Of a stretch of DNA of 64,000 nucleotides, positions 1-12,800 are shown piece after piece (positions within the stretch are counted from its first letter, which is position 1; every line of letters starts with the position of its first letter). Source of the stretch: Microvelia longipes (lineage: Eukaryota; Arthropoda; Insecta; Hemiptera; Veliidae). The stretch spans positions 34,551,294-34,615,293 of the forward strand of contig JACMZG010001908.1 of NCBI GenBank assembly GCA_018340805.1, written 5' to 3'. The position numbers were made by a program, and so were the translations under genes. The notes under the pieces were generated by a model, which saw nothing but the letters and a program-made list of their open reading frames with translations, was not told where the DNA came from and did no database searches.

Positions 1-1329
1 CACGCTGTATACCTTACAGGCTTGGACAGCATGTAAAAATCCACTTTAAGAACGACATAAAAATGCCTTAAACGAATGATAATGATGGATTCTTAGTTTC
101 TCATTTATAGGGTGAACACTTTTCCTATATTTTTATTTTCTACATATCTATGAGATAGTATAGATATGGAACAGTTATAAGTTTGATTTTATTATACCAA
201 CATATTTAACAGAATTTTAACTGTCTTCGACAAAATTGTATGACTAGCCTAAAGCAGTACACCTACATGGAATTGTATCATAGTAAATGCTATAATTCCA
301 ATTCATTGACACAAAACTAATTCATTTAAGTAAATCTTTCGCAAGATTTGGAATGAAACAAAATGTCCAATTGGATATACATACAAAATTTATGTCTATA
401 AATCTACATAAATTCATCCCACATCAATATATACATCGAGGATCTTTTTTTAAAAAAAAGAATTTAACTGAAACTTAGGGTGTGTATTTCATTCAATCGC
501 TTGACATTATCTGCTTTAGAAAACATAGATCATTCATATTGTGAATACTTTATAGTCTAAACACAACGGAGAGTAAATATTTGAAAAGGTCAATCTACGG
601 TTAATATACTTCAGAATCTGTCAAAGCCCCAAGTGGGTGTATAGAAATTTGAAATCATGATCTAATGATGTAGATTGAATGCGATTTTCTCCAATCAAAA
701 GCAATGCTATTAAAAAAACAATTTTAACATAGAATACGCATTATAACATTATATTAAGGTGTAAAAAACATTTTACAATAATAATTATACATATAGCTAA
801 TAATGCTAGTGTGCGGCACTGAATATACACTTTAGTTGTATATTCAGAGAGTGTAGGTATACTTAATTAATCTAGTCAAGATTTAACCAAAATCTAGTCA
901 AGAGTCAAGATTTTACAATGGCTACTCATAATAACGCTTTTCTATCATTTTTAAGTTCAATCTGACTTATAACATAGTGGAAACTAAGAACGACACGTGC
1001 CCCCACCGTGAAACTATACCACCATATTTTTCAAACTAAAAAGCAGACTCTTTTAACTATAAGTGAAATTAAGAAACACGAGTGTTAACGACAATACACT
1101 GATTCAAGATGCAGCAAAATTCTTAATCATGCCCTTTAATTAAGTGACGTAAAGGTTATTCAGCACTAATGGGCCCCCATCCATAATTATAAAAGAAGGT
1201 ATACAATTCTTGCATGTCTTCGCAACTTGATGATGTTGGAAAAGACAATATTGTGCTCTGATAAGCCCACATTAAAAATTTATTTCAATACATAAGTAGT
1301 AAACTCAGATAGGGACCAGTAATAGGGTA
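1..1329. other. No gene seen
   Basis: AT-rich DNA without a supported reading frame. A phrase AATTAAGTGACGTAAAGGTTAT near 1139 recurs near 8450, so part is dispersed repeat. The missing OBP-A signal-peptide exon was looked for here and not found. Confidence 0.6.
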
Positions 1330-2235
1330 CATTTTTAATTTTCTTCCTTTATACCGTAGGTATTAATAAAAAGTACATTTTTACTGTTCTTTATTTACAC
1401 CGTAGATAACAAAAGTATGACATTTTTACTTTTCTTCATTTATACCTTGGGTATTAATGAACAGAACATTTTAACTGTTCTATATTTATACCCTGGGTAT
1501 TAATGAACAGAACATTTTAACTGTTCTTCATTTATACCCTGGGTATTAATGAATAGTATTTTTTTTCTTTTCTTCTTTTATACCCTGGGTATTATTGAAC
1601 ATTACATTTTAACTGTTCTTTATTTATACCCAGGATATTAATGAACAGTAGATTTTAAGTGTTCTATATTTATACTGTAGGTATAATGAATAGTATTTTT
1701 TTCTTTTTCTTCTTTTATACCCTGGGTATTAACATTACATTTTAACTGTTCTTTATTTATACCCAGGATATTAATGACAGTAGATTTTAAGTGTTCTATA
1801 TTTATACTGTAGGTATTAATGAATAGTATTTTTTTCTTTTCTTCTTTTATACCCTGGGTATTAATGAACATTACATTTTAACTGTTCTTTATTTATACCC
1901 AGGATATTAATGAACAGTAGATTTTAAGGTTCTATATTATACTGTAGGTATTAATGAATAGTATTATTTTCTTTTCTTCTTTTATACCCCTGTGTATTAA
2001 TGACATTACATTTTAACTGTTCTTTATTTATAACTAGGATATTAATGAACAATAGATTTTAAGTGTTCTATATTTATACTGTAGGTATTAATGAATAGTA
2101 TTTTTTTCTTTTCTTCTTTTATACCCTGGGTATTAATGAACATTACATTTTAACTGTTCTTTATTTATAACTAGGATATTAATGAACAATAGATTTTAAG
2201 TGTTCTATATTTATACTATAGGTATTAATGAATAG
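1330..2235. repeat. 46-bp tandem array with a three-monomer higher-order period
   Basis: Monomers carry TATACCCTGGGTATTAATGA or TATACTGTAGGTATTAATGA, then ACATTTTAACTGTTC. GGGTATT recurs at 1449, 1495, 1541 and 1587 (46 bp apart). After 1600 the array alternates three monomer types with a period near 135 bp. A diverged single monomer is present at the head of other 5S-composite copies. Confidence 0.8.
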
Positions 2236-2239
2236 TAAT

Positions 2240-2905
2240 GAGTCAGCACTAAAAATCCGAAACTGGGATATGAACTCCATTATCCGTTTCAGGTGTTTTT
2301 AAACACCTTCTAAGTTTTTTACCAAGATGTTTATCTGCATAGGTGTGTGTGAGTGGCTTTTATCTTCTTAACTCCCAGTGTGTTTATACTAGCATATTGA
2401 AATTTGGCACAAAAACCAAATTAGGGTCTAGTTTTGAATCCGAAAAATAATTATAATACGACGTCATTAACTGATATAACGACTCCGCGTAGAGTATGTC
2501 CAGATAAGTAGAGATGTCCAGATCGGCTTTAAAAATACCAACAAATATGCTAAGTTAATTTTCATTATAGTATCTGCATTAGTTCAATTTTTACCAAAAG
2601 GCATGAATGGGATTTTTAAAACACAGTGAATTGTCCAATCGACTTTAATTCGGCATGAATGTATTTTAAACAAGTATAAAAAGTTTCATTACATTACGGC
2701 AAGTTCAAAGACGGTTTTTATCAGATGCCAAGTGTTAAGCAGCTTCGAGGGAAGTCATTACGTGGATGGATGACCACTAAGTTTTTTGATAATGTCATAT
2801 AAATTAAGCAATTAATATTCTGAGGAAGAAAGAAGCGAGTTCGAAGTTGCGAGGATGTGTGGAGCGAATACGAAGGTGAGGAAAAGTTTATCGTTCCCGA
2901 TTTTC
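2240..2905 (+). repeat. 5S-containing composite repeat, copy A
   Basis: Order along the + strand: head (AATCCGAAACTGGGAT, CCGTTTCAGGTGTTTTTAA), tgtgtgtg segment, ACTAGCATATTGAAA, then a 5S rRNA-like segment at 2710-2781 (GTTAAGCAGCTTCGAGG, GTGGATGGATGACCAC), then a tail rich in GAAGAAAGAAGCGAGTTCGAAG ending gaggaaaag. The 46-bp tandem array lies directly upstream of the head. Confidence 0.75.
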
Positions 2906-2909
2906 AGCG

Positions 2910-3110
2910 AAATGTTCATAATGAAAATTACGCTTATGAGGTTGTTCGGATGACGGAAGTTGGAGAGGGGGGAGTAGGAGGATCGATTCCGTTTAGCTTC
3001 CAGATATCAAAAATATAATTAAAAAAAAAAAATATATAAACAAATATATTTTTCATTTTTTGCGTGCATTTACTTTTTCTGGCCTAAAGTGACGCCTCTG
3101 ATTAGGTCAT
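2910..3110. repeat. Dispersed repeat shared with 4828-5060
   Basis: Both loci contain a TTATGAGGTTGTT/TTATAATGTTGTT phrase, then GATGACGRRAGTT, a purine-rich stretch, and TTTAGCTTCCAGATA / TTTGGCTTTGTGATA. A short piece is also at about 24335. The MKMKLIMLFA-like start at 4833 falls inside this repeat and is not a gene. Confidence 0.5.
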
Positions 3111-3529
3111 ACGGAGATACTAGATACCTACTATTTGAGAAAAGAAATAAAATGAAATAAATCTTTAGGCAAAAATTAAATAAAAGATATAACTAGTAAA
3201 ATTTATTTTAAAATAATCAAATAATCAATCACAGGTCTTGAAACGTGGGTGGTGAGGTTTACCATCGAAAAATACTTACTCTTTAATTAAGTTTTTGAAC
3301 GTAAACTTGAATATTTTGTTGATCTACAATATATTTAGTTATGACTTCCTGCTCTGAACTGGAACCTTCATGGCCATTCAAAATAAAAAAGTCACAACAA
3401 AAAAATTTAATATGATTATCTCGGTGGTACAAATACAAGATGAAACATCAGTATTATAGCGTAAAATATATCTAAACTTAAAAAAAATATATTTATTTCC
3501 AACAGTCTGTAGAGAAAGTACTTTTTAGT

Positions 3530-4140
3530 TACTATATTTTATTGTAACAATAAAATTATATTTAGTATATATTTACTATCTTTTACAGTAAATCTAAAAG
3601 TTATATTTACTATCTATTATACTAACTATAATACAAAATTAATATAAAATTATTGACCAAACTATTTAAACTATAATATTTTGTAATGTTGGCCCCCTTT
3701 TGTATTCAAACTAGATCTTTGTTTAGAAGTAGGTGTCGTTCCCGATGGTATACACAGTTAGCTATTGTTACATTAATATAACTAATGTTTTATTTTTATG
3801 TGTTATCTGATTCAGTTTGGAATAAAACTACTTCTGATGAAGGCCTAATTTACGGCCGAAAGCTCAAATTTTGTGTTTTCTTTACCTATCTGACCATTTC
3901 CTCATAAAATTATATAGTCTAACTATAATAGTTATATTTACTATCTTTTATAGCAACAATAAAGTTATATATACTATCTTTTACAGTAACTATAAAAGTT
4001 ATATTTACTATCTTTTATAGCAACAATTAAGTTATATATACTATCTTTTACAGTAACTATAAAAGTTATATTTACTATCTTTTATAGTAATTATATACGT
4101 TATATTTTCTATCTTTTATAGTAACTATCAAAGTAATATA
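3530..4140. repeat. AT-rich tandem repeats (TATTTACTATCTTTTATAGT units)
   Basis: Irregular tandem units of TTATATTTACTATCTTTTA and AGTAACTATAAAAG, interrupted at about 3650-3910 by less repetitive DNA that includes a hammerhead-like motif. Confidence 0.65.
3827..3873 (+). ncRNA. Hammerhead-ribozyme-like motif 1
   Basis: CTGATGA (3834-3840), then stem II GGCC ... GGCC around an eight-base loop, then GAAA, then self-complementary AGCT and a CUC cleavage triplet. Stem I pairs only partly. Pattern match; activity not shown. Confidence 0.5.
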
Positions 4141-4556
4141 ACTACCCATATTCTAGAGTAACAATAACAGAATTAGTTTGAACCTATAGTGCACCTATAC
4201 AAGTTATATAGGTCAAACCCCGTTTGTTTTACAAACGTATAAATATATTTAGATTCAGATGACACCCCATATCCCAATGTTAAATGTTAATGTTGTAACA
4301 AAACTAAACTTTTGTGTTCTTAAATTCAATGTTTTACAATGTATGTAAAAAATAGTGCATTTATTCATTTGAGGCATGAAAATAATTAATAAAGTTTTTT
4401 AAATGATTTATTTATTTTAGTTACATAGCTAAAATTATTGAAATAATTAACAATCAGATTTGTAAAATAATGTCATTTTATAGCGTTAGAATGATTGAAA
4501 AAGAAAACGAAATCTTCTCTCAAAATTAGCTCCGGTTAGCTTGTTTAGCTGTCTCA

Positions 4557-4620
4557 CTTAGACGAGTTAAATATCCTAGAAGAAACGAACGTGGTCAGTA
4601 TGAAGATGGGTGACCGCTGA
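4557..4620 (+). repeat. 5S rRNA-derived fragment
   Basis: GTGGTCAGTATGAAGATGGG followed by TGACCGCT, preceded by a diverged GAGTTAA; this matches the middle third of 5S rRNA (IE and C box). Too degenerate and short to be a gene. It is followed by the same kind of flank as copy A. Confidence 0.6.
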
Positions 4621-5059
4621 TAATACGACTGTTATTTTCTCTGTCGAATTTATATCGATAATATAGTACAATGTAAATTAAATTTATATATTTTGAAGAC
4701 GAGCGCACCAAGTCCGATGTGGTAAGGATGCTTGTTTGCTATAAGCATCAATCAATAAAGAAAGAAAAAAATCCTAGATACCCCACGCTACATTTTCAAT
4801 TCTTTATTTTACTTTTTTAGCAAATTTTTATCATGAAAATGAAGCTTATAATGTTGTTTGCAGATGACGAGAGTTAAGAGAAGAGTGGGGAGAGAGATTA
4901 ATTACGTTTGGCTTTGTGATACCTAAAAATATGTCCAAAAAAGTAAAATATTTCAATTGGAATAATATTGTTTTTTTAAAATATTTTCATAATATTTTAT
5001 GAATGAATCACTAAAATTAATAAATATTCATTCAAGACCCTGACAAATAGACGCCGGAA

Positions 5060-6433
5060 AAGCAATGAAAAATGTCCTTTATCTTGTATATTTTTAAACA
5101 AAACTAAACGTATATAATTACTGTGAATAACAATTGCAACCATCCAGTTCTAATATCATTATCGGAGTAAAAAATCTATATTAGTTCTTCTTACATATTA
5201 AAAGAGTTTTAGAACAGATCTACACAAAACAGACCTTGATCACGCACGGCATAATAGTACTACAAGATAGTAGTAGCATCATCTGGCGCAGTATCTTTCA
5301 GGATGAATCTAAAGAAAAATTAGAATATTTCAACTTCCTTTCAAAAATCTGTTAGCGTCTTTAGCATTCATTTAATTCCCCGGTACCGGTACAATCACTC
5401 TATTTGAGTGATTGATAGAGAGCTACTCTACGAGTAGCTCTCTACAAATAATACAAAACCATCAAAAACATGCAGAATCTAGTCCGATACGATTCGGATA
5501 TAAAAATCGGAAAGATATATAAAATTCAAATTATCTTATTAAACAGTGTGTTAAATTAAATTGTGAGCCGTCTATTATAATAAATAAATACATATTACAA
5601 ATAGTAGTTTTTTAAAATACATTCCTATCAAATAAATATGAATTTAGTTACAGAAATAAGGTTTAATTTTTGGTATAATTATAATATTTTCAATAATACA
5701 AAAAAAAATATACTCTTGTTTTTTAATAAAACTACATATTTAAAGTTAGACTGGTATACAATACATTAGAGTATTGCAGTATAATCTAGTTTAATACCAA
5801 CAGGCGACATGATTATTAAGCACTACAATTATTTATTAATATCATTAGAAATGATAAGTGATTAAATTTTATTTATTTATTTATTTTAATAAGTCATAAA
5901 CTATATCTTATTTATAACAATATAAAAGTGTACTAATTTAAACTATTTATAATCTTATACTTCATCATTTTGGATTTTAAGTAAGATCTAAAAATCTGCT
6001 TAAAAAATATTCATCAACAATATAATGTTTTTCTCCATAATAATTTAAGCAGTAAAGTCTTTTTTTTAGTAATTTAAAAGTAAATTTTCAGCATTCTTGC
6101 CCATATGAATTGTATAATTCTTTAATTTTGATACAATGTTTTCAAAGTAATATACTTTCAACTTCATCAAACTAGTTTGTATTTTCATATGATCTATATT
6201 TTACTTATATACTTAGACCATACTTTTCTCGTAATAATATATAATACATTCTTACTATAGTAATAGTAATAAATATATCCTTAGATGTACATGTTATGGA
6301 AGAGAGCGAAATAAAGTTTGATGAAGTAGATCGTTTGAAAAACGTTCGCCCCGTTGAGACAAAATTAAGGCATTCTGAATTAATAGTAATTTAAGTAAAT
6401 TTGCAGTATATAAGTTATGAATGGTTGTTGCAG
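5060..6433. other. Intergenic or OBP-A intron 1, no exon recognised
   Basis: Very AT-rich, with two hairpins near 5400. No ATG followed by a hydrophobic leader and a donor site was found. If OBP-A starts upstream of the window this is intron. Confidence 0.5.
5394..5446. repeat. Two adjacent perfect hairpins
   Basis: CAATCACTC/GAGTGATTG and GAGAGCTACTC/GAGTAGCTCTC lie side by side. A similar pair is at 10956-11000 (AATCTCGAC/GTCGAGATT and TAAGCTCCT/AGGAGCTTA). Confidence 0.65.
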
Positions 6434-6815
6434 GCTTGCAGCTATAAAGGAATAAATTACTGGGGACACGGTTTCTACCACTATTTTCCACAGATATATT
6501 ACAAACCACTGCCAACATATCCTTCATCAACTTATCAACCAACATCAACATACCAACCGGTATATCGACCGACGTTCCAGCCACAACACCCTTATCAACC
6601 GCAACCACCTTATCAACCACCGTATAAACCGAAACCACCATTCGTACCAGAGGTTACACCTTCCCAACCCCCAACTGAACCAGAGACTGATGATGAATTC
6701 CCTTTAACTCCCACTGAACCAGAGACTGCTGATGAATTTCCCTTAACCCCCACAAATCCTAGTCAGGGAACACAAGTCCTAGCACAGTGTTTACAAATGA
6801 CAAACGCACCACAAG
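6434..6815 (+). CDS. OBP-A exon 2 (proline-rich extension plus C1)
   Basis: The acceptor is the ttgcag ending at 6433; an alternative is the ttgcag ending at 6406, in the same frame and adding nine codons. The donor is gtaaat at 6816, leaving phase 1. The exon reads ACSYKG..., then repeated YQP/PYQ/PTF units (about residues 25-75), then PTEPETDDEFPLTPT and PTEPETADEFPLTPT in tandem, then VLAQCLQMTNAPQ. C1 lies eight residues before the splice, exactly as in OBP-B exon 2. One extra cysteine sits at residue 2. Confidence 0.85.
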
Positions 6816-9800
6816 GTAAATATCGGTTTTTAGCGAACGATTGATTATTGAAAAAGTTACGACAGCCTAATTTGTTGGCTTTTCTTTTTAAATCAAGTAT
6901 TTTATATTTGAAATTAAGAATTGGTAGATAATTTCTTGTTGTTTCACAAAGAATATACTGTATTTCTAAGGATGCATTAAATTTTGGTTTAAGTAGTGCA
7001 AACTAAAATTATTTATAGTTGCCATGTATTAATTTTATATTGTTACTACATAGGAGTAATTAATGTGCTGAGTTTAATAGCATTATCAGCAGTCGTTTTA
7101 ACATTATCAAAAGCCATGATCACTTATCTTGACTTTATAAAAAAATAAAATAATCACGATGAAATTTGGCAGGAAATAAGCCGTAGCGACACCAAGCAAA
7201 TTAGCAAGATTCATTTATTACCAGCCGTCAATATCGGACCTTCACCTCATCATCACTTCCATCATCCGCACAATATCACATGCATAATTTTCTGATGAAG
7301 TTTTCCTAACATTTTGTTAACATTACCATCCTAAAAGGGAGCATCTTAAGGAATGCCCGTTAAATAAATATTAGCACAAGCACAGACTAAGTATAGCATG
7401 GAAAATTAGGTGGATCATTTAATTGATTATACCTATTCCAAAAGCTTAAATAATAAACATGGGACATTTACTTTATGAAGAATTTTTCGAGTTCCTGTCA
7501 CAAATCCTTTTCTAAACTTCCTATCCTTTACAATGAGAGTTTTCATATAAGCTGACTTTTACCTGTGGATAATTATATTTAAGAGTTAATTTCATTTCAA
7601 TGAATATAAGAACATATAATTTAACTAAAATGCAATATTAACTATAATACGACACATGGCAAAATCAGTTGACAGCGTGGAAAAATAATGCGAAAAAGCC
7701 AATAAGGTTAGTCCTGGATATTAAACCACGCCCTCAAGTTCAAATCCGCCGAACTTATTGGTTCCTAAACACTATTTTCCCGCGCTGTCAACTGATATTA
7801 GCCATATGTCGTATTATAAACTATTTAATATTTATCAAACAAACTTAAATGAATTAACTTTCAGTCAAATCCCCAATCTAGTTACGGCATTGTTTAGGAA
7901 ATGAAGGCCTTAACATAGTCCTCGGCACCACTCAGTGCTGTCAACTTTAAGAATTCACTACAACTTTGCTTGCGTTTGAAAATCCTTCCTTACAAACATA
8001 ATCCATTATTATTCACTAGTAATTGAAAATATATTCGGTAATTACTCGGCATTATTTTTCAATTGTTTCAGATTCCGTAACTATTTTAGGATCAGAAGAG
8101 GAAGTTACAGATGAGACACAGTTGGTTCGTATTTTTTTTTGTTTCACTTGATTTTTTTTTTAAAGAAAACATTAAGAGGCTCATAAACGGACATCAATGT
8201 AAGTAAAGATGGGTCCTCTTGGATACACTATACGTATATACAGTGTGTCCCCGGATGGGCTTACCTGTAGGATTTTCTTACCTATTTCTAGCTCGAATCT
8301 TTTGTCTTCGATCTTTAGATCGAAGACAGGTCTTTTAGATTGAATCATTTTTCGAGAAGTCACCTAAAAAACTCTTTTTTTAAATAGACACTCTTAGCGC
8401 AATAAAACGTATGCGCATTAACTCTTATACCAAAAATACACTGTAATTAAGTGACGTAAAGGTTATAGAAAAATCACAATTAATAACTTAAAACTGATAA
8501 AAAACTCTAAAGTGCATTAATTTATAGTGAGATGAAAACAAACAGTAGAAGTAACGCAAGACCTGGCATAAACAACCAAGCGTTAAATTATCATTCACAA
8601 AGCCCATATTAATGAGACCTTGCAATAGATCGATCTTTTATCTGCACCCATATCTTATAGCCTTAGTGAACTACGGAAGGTACTGCTTCAGTTACTCAGT
8701 TAACTTAATTTTAACTTCAGATTCAAATTAACTTCAAAGCTATTATTAATAAATGTATATTTGTGTTTTTCAGTGTTTCCTTGAATGCTACTATAGAGCT
8801 ATCGGAATTGTAAGTCAAATTATAATTACTCTTTTATTTTATTTTTTTACATAAAAGCAAATGCACTTATTCAATAGCATGACATTACTTATTCACTTAT
8901 TCCTTTTTTCCGGTTATTCGATTTACTTGATTACCTATATATATCTGCATGTAAGTTGGAAATGCGAAACGTACTCATATAGATAAAAGGTTTGAGGTCT
9001 AATGCAAAATCAGTTCAACGATCTCCAGAAGTCAAATAATGATTTTAAAGAATTTATCCCATAAAAATAAGACTGGATAAAGAAGAAAAAAGTTAATAGA
9101 GAATATAAGATGTATGGAGATATAGCTATTCTTTAATTTTATCATCTTATACTCTATTCCTAGAAGCAAATCTGTTGTAGTGGTGATAAAAATCGAAAAT
9201 TTCCTTAAAACGAATACAACCAAGAATACAAAGATTTTATTTTTAAGAATCGAATCCCGTACAAAACTATAGCTTTTAAAACGCAAATAACTTCTCACTG
9301 AGGAACTTAACAATGAATTTTAGGTGTATGAAACTATTGTTTCATACACCTAAAATTTAGTTAGTTCTTATTATTATAAAAACTAACAATAAAACATTCT
9401 CCAAGTGCAATGACGCATTATTAATAATCATTTAAAGCCATCATGCTTGGATAAATGTTTGACGCCACCATCCTGGTTTTGTATTATCACAAAATTATTT
9501 CATTACGATTTCTTTTATTGAATTTCAGGTATCCGGTAATAAATTTAATATAAAGAATGCTTATACAATTGCAAGAATGAAATACTCGGACCCTGATGAT
9601 CTCACATTAGTAAGAGAAAACTTAGAGACATGCCAGAAAAGTGGTAAGAATATTTTCTATTTAAACTATCTAAACTGGTTGAAGTATATTATTAAGCCAC
9701 TAGTTTCGGTTGAAACTAGTGGTGGGCTGGGATCCGTGGTGCAGCGGCAATATAGACAATACACAACTGTATTGCGTAGTTAGTCTACCCAAAAAACCAG

Positions 9801-12800
9801 CAGGCGCACGCAAAATCATAAAAATATTAAACCATAACACTTATGGTTTAATATTAAGAAATTGCTGGTTTAACTTAACTGTAAAAACTTTTGCCGTTAA
9901 TTTTAAATAATAATGCTGTCATACGATGGAAAGATTATGAAGGAAGAACATTTGCTGAGATTTTAATAAAATCAAATGCATTTTAGTCCTACTTGTAGAG
10001 CTCTCGGCGGTGCAAAAGATTTTACACCTGCGAATGACACAAGTTGAGAAAACGGCACCTAATGCGAATATTGTACATATCAAAGTTATTATAAAAACTT
10101 ACACACCCCCACACATATACAAGAACAGGTTGCTAATCTTGGCTTCCCTACAAGTGTGCTTAACAATTGTTATACAATAAAAGTTAATTAGATATGCAAG
10201 AAACGTGTTCTTCGATTCATATAAATATCTAGAGAATTATGCTAAACTGTGCCACAGATGTAGTTATGTACGTCATTAAAAAAAGCTTTTATTAAAAAGT
10301 TTAAATTCAGACTGTTTTTAGATTAGACCCAAAATCTTACCAGTTCTTCCTCTCATCGGACTTAAGCTTTGTGCCAAGTTCTATTGAATATTGATACTGC
10401 CAAGTTCTATTAGCCATTTGATATCAATAGTGCACAATAAATGTGCACATCAATTGATGTATCTTGAGTATTAAGCAAGCCATTAATGTGGAAGAGGTTT
10501 CTTTCTATTTAGAAAACTTGAAAACAAAATCTTTCCGAATTCAGCCCCAAAATCTAATCAGTTCATAGAATATGATTTATTGTGCCAGTAAAAGTTTTAG
10601 TAAAAAAAGATCAGAAAGCTGTAGTGTTTACAAGAAATGTGCACATTTATTCATTTATCTCGAGAATTTTGCTAACATCGGATGTGCTTTGAGTCTCTTA
10701 CTATTCAGAAAACTTAAATTTTATCAGAAGCAATTTTATCAAAGAAATAATTTTTATTTGTTTACTATTTTTTTAAGTTTAAAGTGACGTCATTTTAATA
10801 CATCTTCTGAGATAAACTCAAAAATCTAAACAGTTCTTTCTCTCGTAGAACATAATTTTAGTGCCAAGTAAAAAAAGGATCAGCCGTTTAAGATGTAGCA
10901 TGTTTACAAAAAACAAGGACATCCATACACACATACATACACATAAAGACACCAATCTCGACCTACAAGTCGAGATTTAAGCTCCTACAGGAGCTTAATT
11001 GTCGACATTTAATGAGAAAATGGGTGTTAGATTTTTGGCTAATGCAATGCTTTCTTCTTCTTGCAGAGTAGGGAAGCATAAGTTAGAAATACTATATTGT
11101 TTCAAATGAATATGGAAAACAGTAAATTTAAAATATACTATACTGCTATTGTATAGTGTCTGTATAACAGATACAGAGTGCCTGTATATCAGAATGAAGA
11201 CAACCAGGTGCTTAAAAAAGATTGGTCCATTTTCAAGGTCATTTGAACAAAAAATCTATTAGACCCTCATTTCCTAATTTGGAAAGAAGAACGTAGATTA
11301 GGATCACTAAAAACGCATTGTAATAAGTGTTTTAATAAGGATCCTTTAATATTTTATACGTCAAACGATAAAATGTGTTTTTTCAAAGCAACAATTTTAT
11401 TTTATACAGTTTAATCAAAAACTATTAGTCCAAGAGCCAGGCCTAAAAAATGTGACTTATTTTGTACTACTTCAAACAAAATTTTTTGGAATATATACTT
11501 TTAATTTTGAAGGAAAAGCATAGTCTGCCTATTCAGAGTAGAGCCCTTCACATGAATGCGCTTGCTAAAAAAATTAGAAAATCGCATAAGGTTTAGTTTT
11601 CTTGCAATAGGTGGTTCCCTGTAGGTCGTAGACAAAACATGAAGATTACATTTTTTAAACCTGATAAAATTTCTTATAAAACAAGTGTTTTTTCGTTAAA
11701 ATTGGATAAATCAAACTTAAGTTATGACATTTGTTAAATGACCAAAAAATGCACAAAAATCCATTATTTTTCTCAAGAAATTCGTTGACTTTGCATAAAT
11801 TTTAGTGTTTTTGAAAAGGTCATAACTTTGGTTGCAGTCATCGATTTTGATCATTAAACACTCGTGGTGTTATAGAACATTTTATCACCTTTAAAAAATG
11901 TTCTCTTCATGTTTTCACACGACCCACAGGGAACCACTTATTTCAAGAAAACTGAAATTTGTGCGATTTTATAAAATTTTGAGCATGCGCAACCATATCA
12001 AGGGCTCCACTTTGGGTAGGCAGACTATGTTTTTTCTTCATAATTTAAGGTATACTACAGATATATTTGGTTTGAAGTAGAGCAAAATAAGTCACATTTT
12101 TTTCATAAACGGCTCTTGTGCTATAAGGGGCAGAAGGAAAAGTCACAGCCCTTCATGATTTATACGGCAAAAAGAGTACTTAGAGAATCAACAAATCGAT
12201 TTTTTACATGGCGTCTTATGGGGAAATTTTGTCTCCTGTTAGTTTTTTTTACTAATTACTTTATTAGTAGAAAGTTTCTTTTAGATGCTTATATTTGCGA
12301 TCTAGAATGTTGTATACGCTCCCTATGAACGATCAAGTATAAGCTATAAGCTACAAGTGTTTTAAGTTGGGTGAAAAAAACTGTTTTTAAGGACTGTTTG
12401 TTTACTTTAGTTACCTTCATATATTTAATTCATAATTAAAAATTGGCTCAAGTTATAATTATTTCATTAATCTACACGCTCTTGTGGTTAATTCCAAGGG
12501 TCGTACAAATGTTATCAACAATTTATTTTTAATTTAACTTCATACATACATAACTATTGCTAGACGTCAATGTTATTCACTTAATTTGTGTTCAAATTTT
12601 GAATGTAAAATTATTAATTTTACATTCATATAAATTCTGTTAAAATAAAAAAAATATTTAAAAAATTGTTATTTTAATTCTAAACAAAAAAGGTAATTGA
12701 TTTATTATTAAAAAAGGATTTATATCACCTTTTGTGGTGTGGAATATTAGTAACTTTGTAAATAAGTTGCTCAAATCACTTCTGCGCTTTGTTGCAGTAC

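Noticed and set aside
1638..1871. 77-codon frame on the - strand
   Set aside because: It is the 46-bp tandem array read through; its repeat protein is an artefact.
4833..4880. Signal-peptide-like start MKMKLIMLFA as OBP-A exon 1
   Set aside because: It has no donor site, reaches a stop after a few codons, and lies in a dispersed repeat also found at 2910-3110.
6294..6641. 115-codon frame on the - strand opposite OBP-A exon 2
   Set aside because: Shadow of the proline-rich coding exon, whose + strand frame is fixed by the splice phases and cysteine spacing.
6401..6844. A stand-alone single-exon proline-rich protein gene
   Set aside because: No ATG start; the frame reads past a good donor at 6816, and C1 lies exactly where OBP exon 2 needs it.
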